Below are positions 62,872 through 64,000 of a DNA stretch of 64,000 nt, piece after piece. Below the pieces are notes generated by a model. It worked only from the letters and a program-made list of their open reading frames with translations, made no database searches and was not told where the DNA came from. Numbering within the stretch: position 1 is the first letter of the stretch; each line of letters starts with the position of its first letter. This DNA is from Nitrosomonas sp. Nm51. Its GTDB lineage: Bacteria > Pseudomonadota > Gammaproteobacteria > Burkholderiales > Nitrosomonadaceae. The translations under genes and the position numbers were made by a program. Location: positions 151,841 through 215,840 of the forward strand of contig NZ_FOGH01000001.1 of assembly GCF_900111165.1 (NCBI RefSeq). The letters run 5' to 3'.

Positions 62872-63213
62872 CAAACAGTCTCTCAAATATGCCCTTCAGG
62901 GGCTTCCAGAAGCGCTTAGCGCGCATTTATCGTCATTTTCATCATGCGCGTTGAAACGGATGCGCTGTTAGGTGGAACTGAGGCCATCCTGATTATTGAC
63001 GAGAGTGGTTTTGCCAAGAAAGGAGAATCATCCGCGGGTGTTTCCCGGCAATGGAACGGACGGCTGGGCAAGGTGGACAATTGTCAGGTCGGTGTATTTG
63101 CCAGTTTGTGCCAAAACAGCATGGCCAGTTTGGTTGATGTGCGCTTGTATTTGCCGGAACATTGGGCGAGCGATCCGGGTCGTTGCAAGAAGGTGGCGAT
63201 ACCTGAGGGATGC
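62872..63213 (+). pseudogene. IS701-type transposase fragment
   Basis: A piece of a DDE transposase: ILIIDESGFAKKGESSAGVSR, NGRLGKVDNCQVGVFASLC and RLYLPEHWASDPGRC match the central region of IS701-family enzymes. The frame breaks upstream (stop near 62897) and diverges after AIPE near 63213, where it joins unrelated sequence. Both ends are missing. This is the scar of an insertion next to the ABC gene. Confidence 0.75.
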
Positions 63214-63502
63214 CGGCATTATCAAAGCAAATGCGAGCGTTAACAAAAGAAACTCCATCAGAGCCAAAGTAGTTAGCAACACCGAAGGACTCCAGCAATC
63301 TTGTTTGCTCATTAGATAAAACGTGCAATGGGATATTATCTAAAAATTCTATCAGTGCATTCAGTTCTCCTTCGAGCGGTTGTTTTTGTTGCTGTTGGGC
63401 ATTGTGCTGCAATTTGGCCCGCACTGCTTCGTATTTGTCCCTTGCTGTCGTAGCTTCTTTCTTTAACCAAGAAGCTAAGTGATACAGTTCTTCTATATTC
63501 AT
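63210..63502 (-). pseudogene. 3'-truncated unknown gene joined to IS701 scar
   Basis: The ATG at 63502 follows AGGAAGTTGAGAGA. About 97 residues look natural: a helical coiled-coil start (NIEELYHLASWLKKEATTAR), then PLHVLSNEQTRLLESFGVAN and SDGVSFVNARI. Beyond 63210 the frame runs antisense through the transposase to 62993 and becomes Pro/Cys-rich nonsense. The original C-terminus was lost at the IS junction. I do not recognise the family. Confidence 0.6.
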
Positions 63503-63538
63503 TCTCTCAACTTCCTTTCTGAAGTTTCCCTTTTTTCC

Positions 63539-64000
63539 CTATGCGACCATCCGCAATAATGCTTTGATGAGAGAATTTTGTCCGGGTTTGCCTGGTTTCG
63601 GGCAAAAGGTAACAAAATCTTTGTCAAGTGCGTCCCTGGTAATCAGTTTTCTGACATCGGAGAAAGCGAAGTGGCTGCGATTGTTGGCAGCGTAACAACG
63701 GTGCGGTGTTTTATCAAGGCGATCTGCGTATATCCAGGTGATAGTGGTGGCCATCATGCAGAAGTTGAGATGATTGGTGACGGCATGTGGCGTTCGGGTT
63801 TGGCTTTTTATGCTTCCAATTTCCTGCTTGATCTCTTTGAAACCGGCCTCGATTTTCCAGCGAGCGCCATAGTATTCGATGGTCTGTTCGACGGTGAGAT
63901 CAAGGTCAGTGGTAAAGAATGCAACCCATTGTGATTTTCGGTAGGCCCAGACGACACGCACGGCACATTTGAGTGTTTTCAACATGCAGATGTGATCGTA
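63539..64000 (-). mobile_element. IS4-family transposase, C-terminal part, running off the window
   Basis: 148 codons from the internal ATG, but the frame stays open to the window edge, so this is the C-terminal part only. YGARWKIEAGFKEIKQ is the Y-x2-R-x3-E-x6-K motif of IS4-type transposases, and AVTNHLNFCMMATTITWIYA follows. The stop is at 63539. It lies on the same strand as, and 37 bp upstream of, the truncated gene. Confidence 0.88.

Noticed and set aside
1..64000. CRISPR array, tRNA or rRNA genes
   Set aside because: No regularly spaced direct repeats and no cloverleaf or rRNA-like conserved sequence were seen; the repeats found are dispersed or DGR-related.

Overview
The window looks like a chromosomal segment of a Gram-negative betaproteobacterium. 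An outer-membrane assembly lipoprotein (BamD) lies divergent to RluD, and ZapD, a porin-like barrel, a split glycine decarboxylase (gcvPA/gcvPB) and DUF3025/EI24 proteins are also present. Base composition is near 50% G+C by eye, with several IS remnants and short interspersed repeats. A Nitrosomonas-like ammonia oxidiser is my best guess, but that is inference. No rRNA, tRNA or CRISPR array was seen.

The standout locus is 12.6-20.7 kb, a complete diversity-generating retroelement (DGR) joined to a conflict-type gene set. In order it holds a TIR-domain protein, a MoxR-type AAA+ ATPase, a 961-residue protein ending in a formylglycine-generating-enzyme-like (FGE/C-lectin fold) domain with variable region VR1, a small HRDC protein, a DGR reverse transcriptase, the template repeat (TR), and a second FGE-fold protein ending in VR2. 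TR, VR1 and VR2 are each 129 nt and align without gaps. All 16 TR/VR1 and all 17 TR/VR2 differences upstream of the 3' boundary fall on TR adenines, which is the signature of adenine-directed mutagenic retrohoming. The likely design is a diversified recognition protein coupled to an ATPase switch and a TIR effector.

Left flank (0-12.5 kb): a partial unknown gene, a MITE-like repeat, an Hpt-REC-REC-GGDEF protein, a hydrolase, UspA, bamD/rluD, a LysR regulator, a porin, a candidate small RNA with a very strong terminator, and an M23 peptidase with C-terminal repeats. Middle (20.8-42.5 kb): an unusual operon-like run (cysteine desulfurase, nucleotidyltransferase, HIT, desaturase, phosphoglycerate-mutase-like), a DNA glycosylase with two GTPases, zapD, several secreted or membrane unknowns, a hemerythrin, a matrixin-like protease, an MFS transporter, and a glycosyltransferase/adenylate-forming pair.

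Right part (42.5-64 kb): a PAS-GAF-GGDEF-EAL protein, a class II aldolase, an SDR, and a tandem glycine riboswitch controlling gcvT-gcvH-gcvPA-tpx-gcvPB. Then come a PfkB kinase, two endonuclease/exonuclease/phosphatase proteins, a DUF2254/MscS-BON/EEP operon, small stress-type proteins, a spondin-domain protein and an FbpC-like ABC ATPase. The window ends in IS rubble: an IS701-type fragment, a truncated gene and an IS4-type transposase running off the edge.
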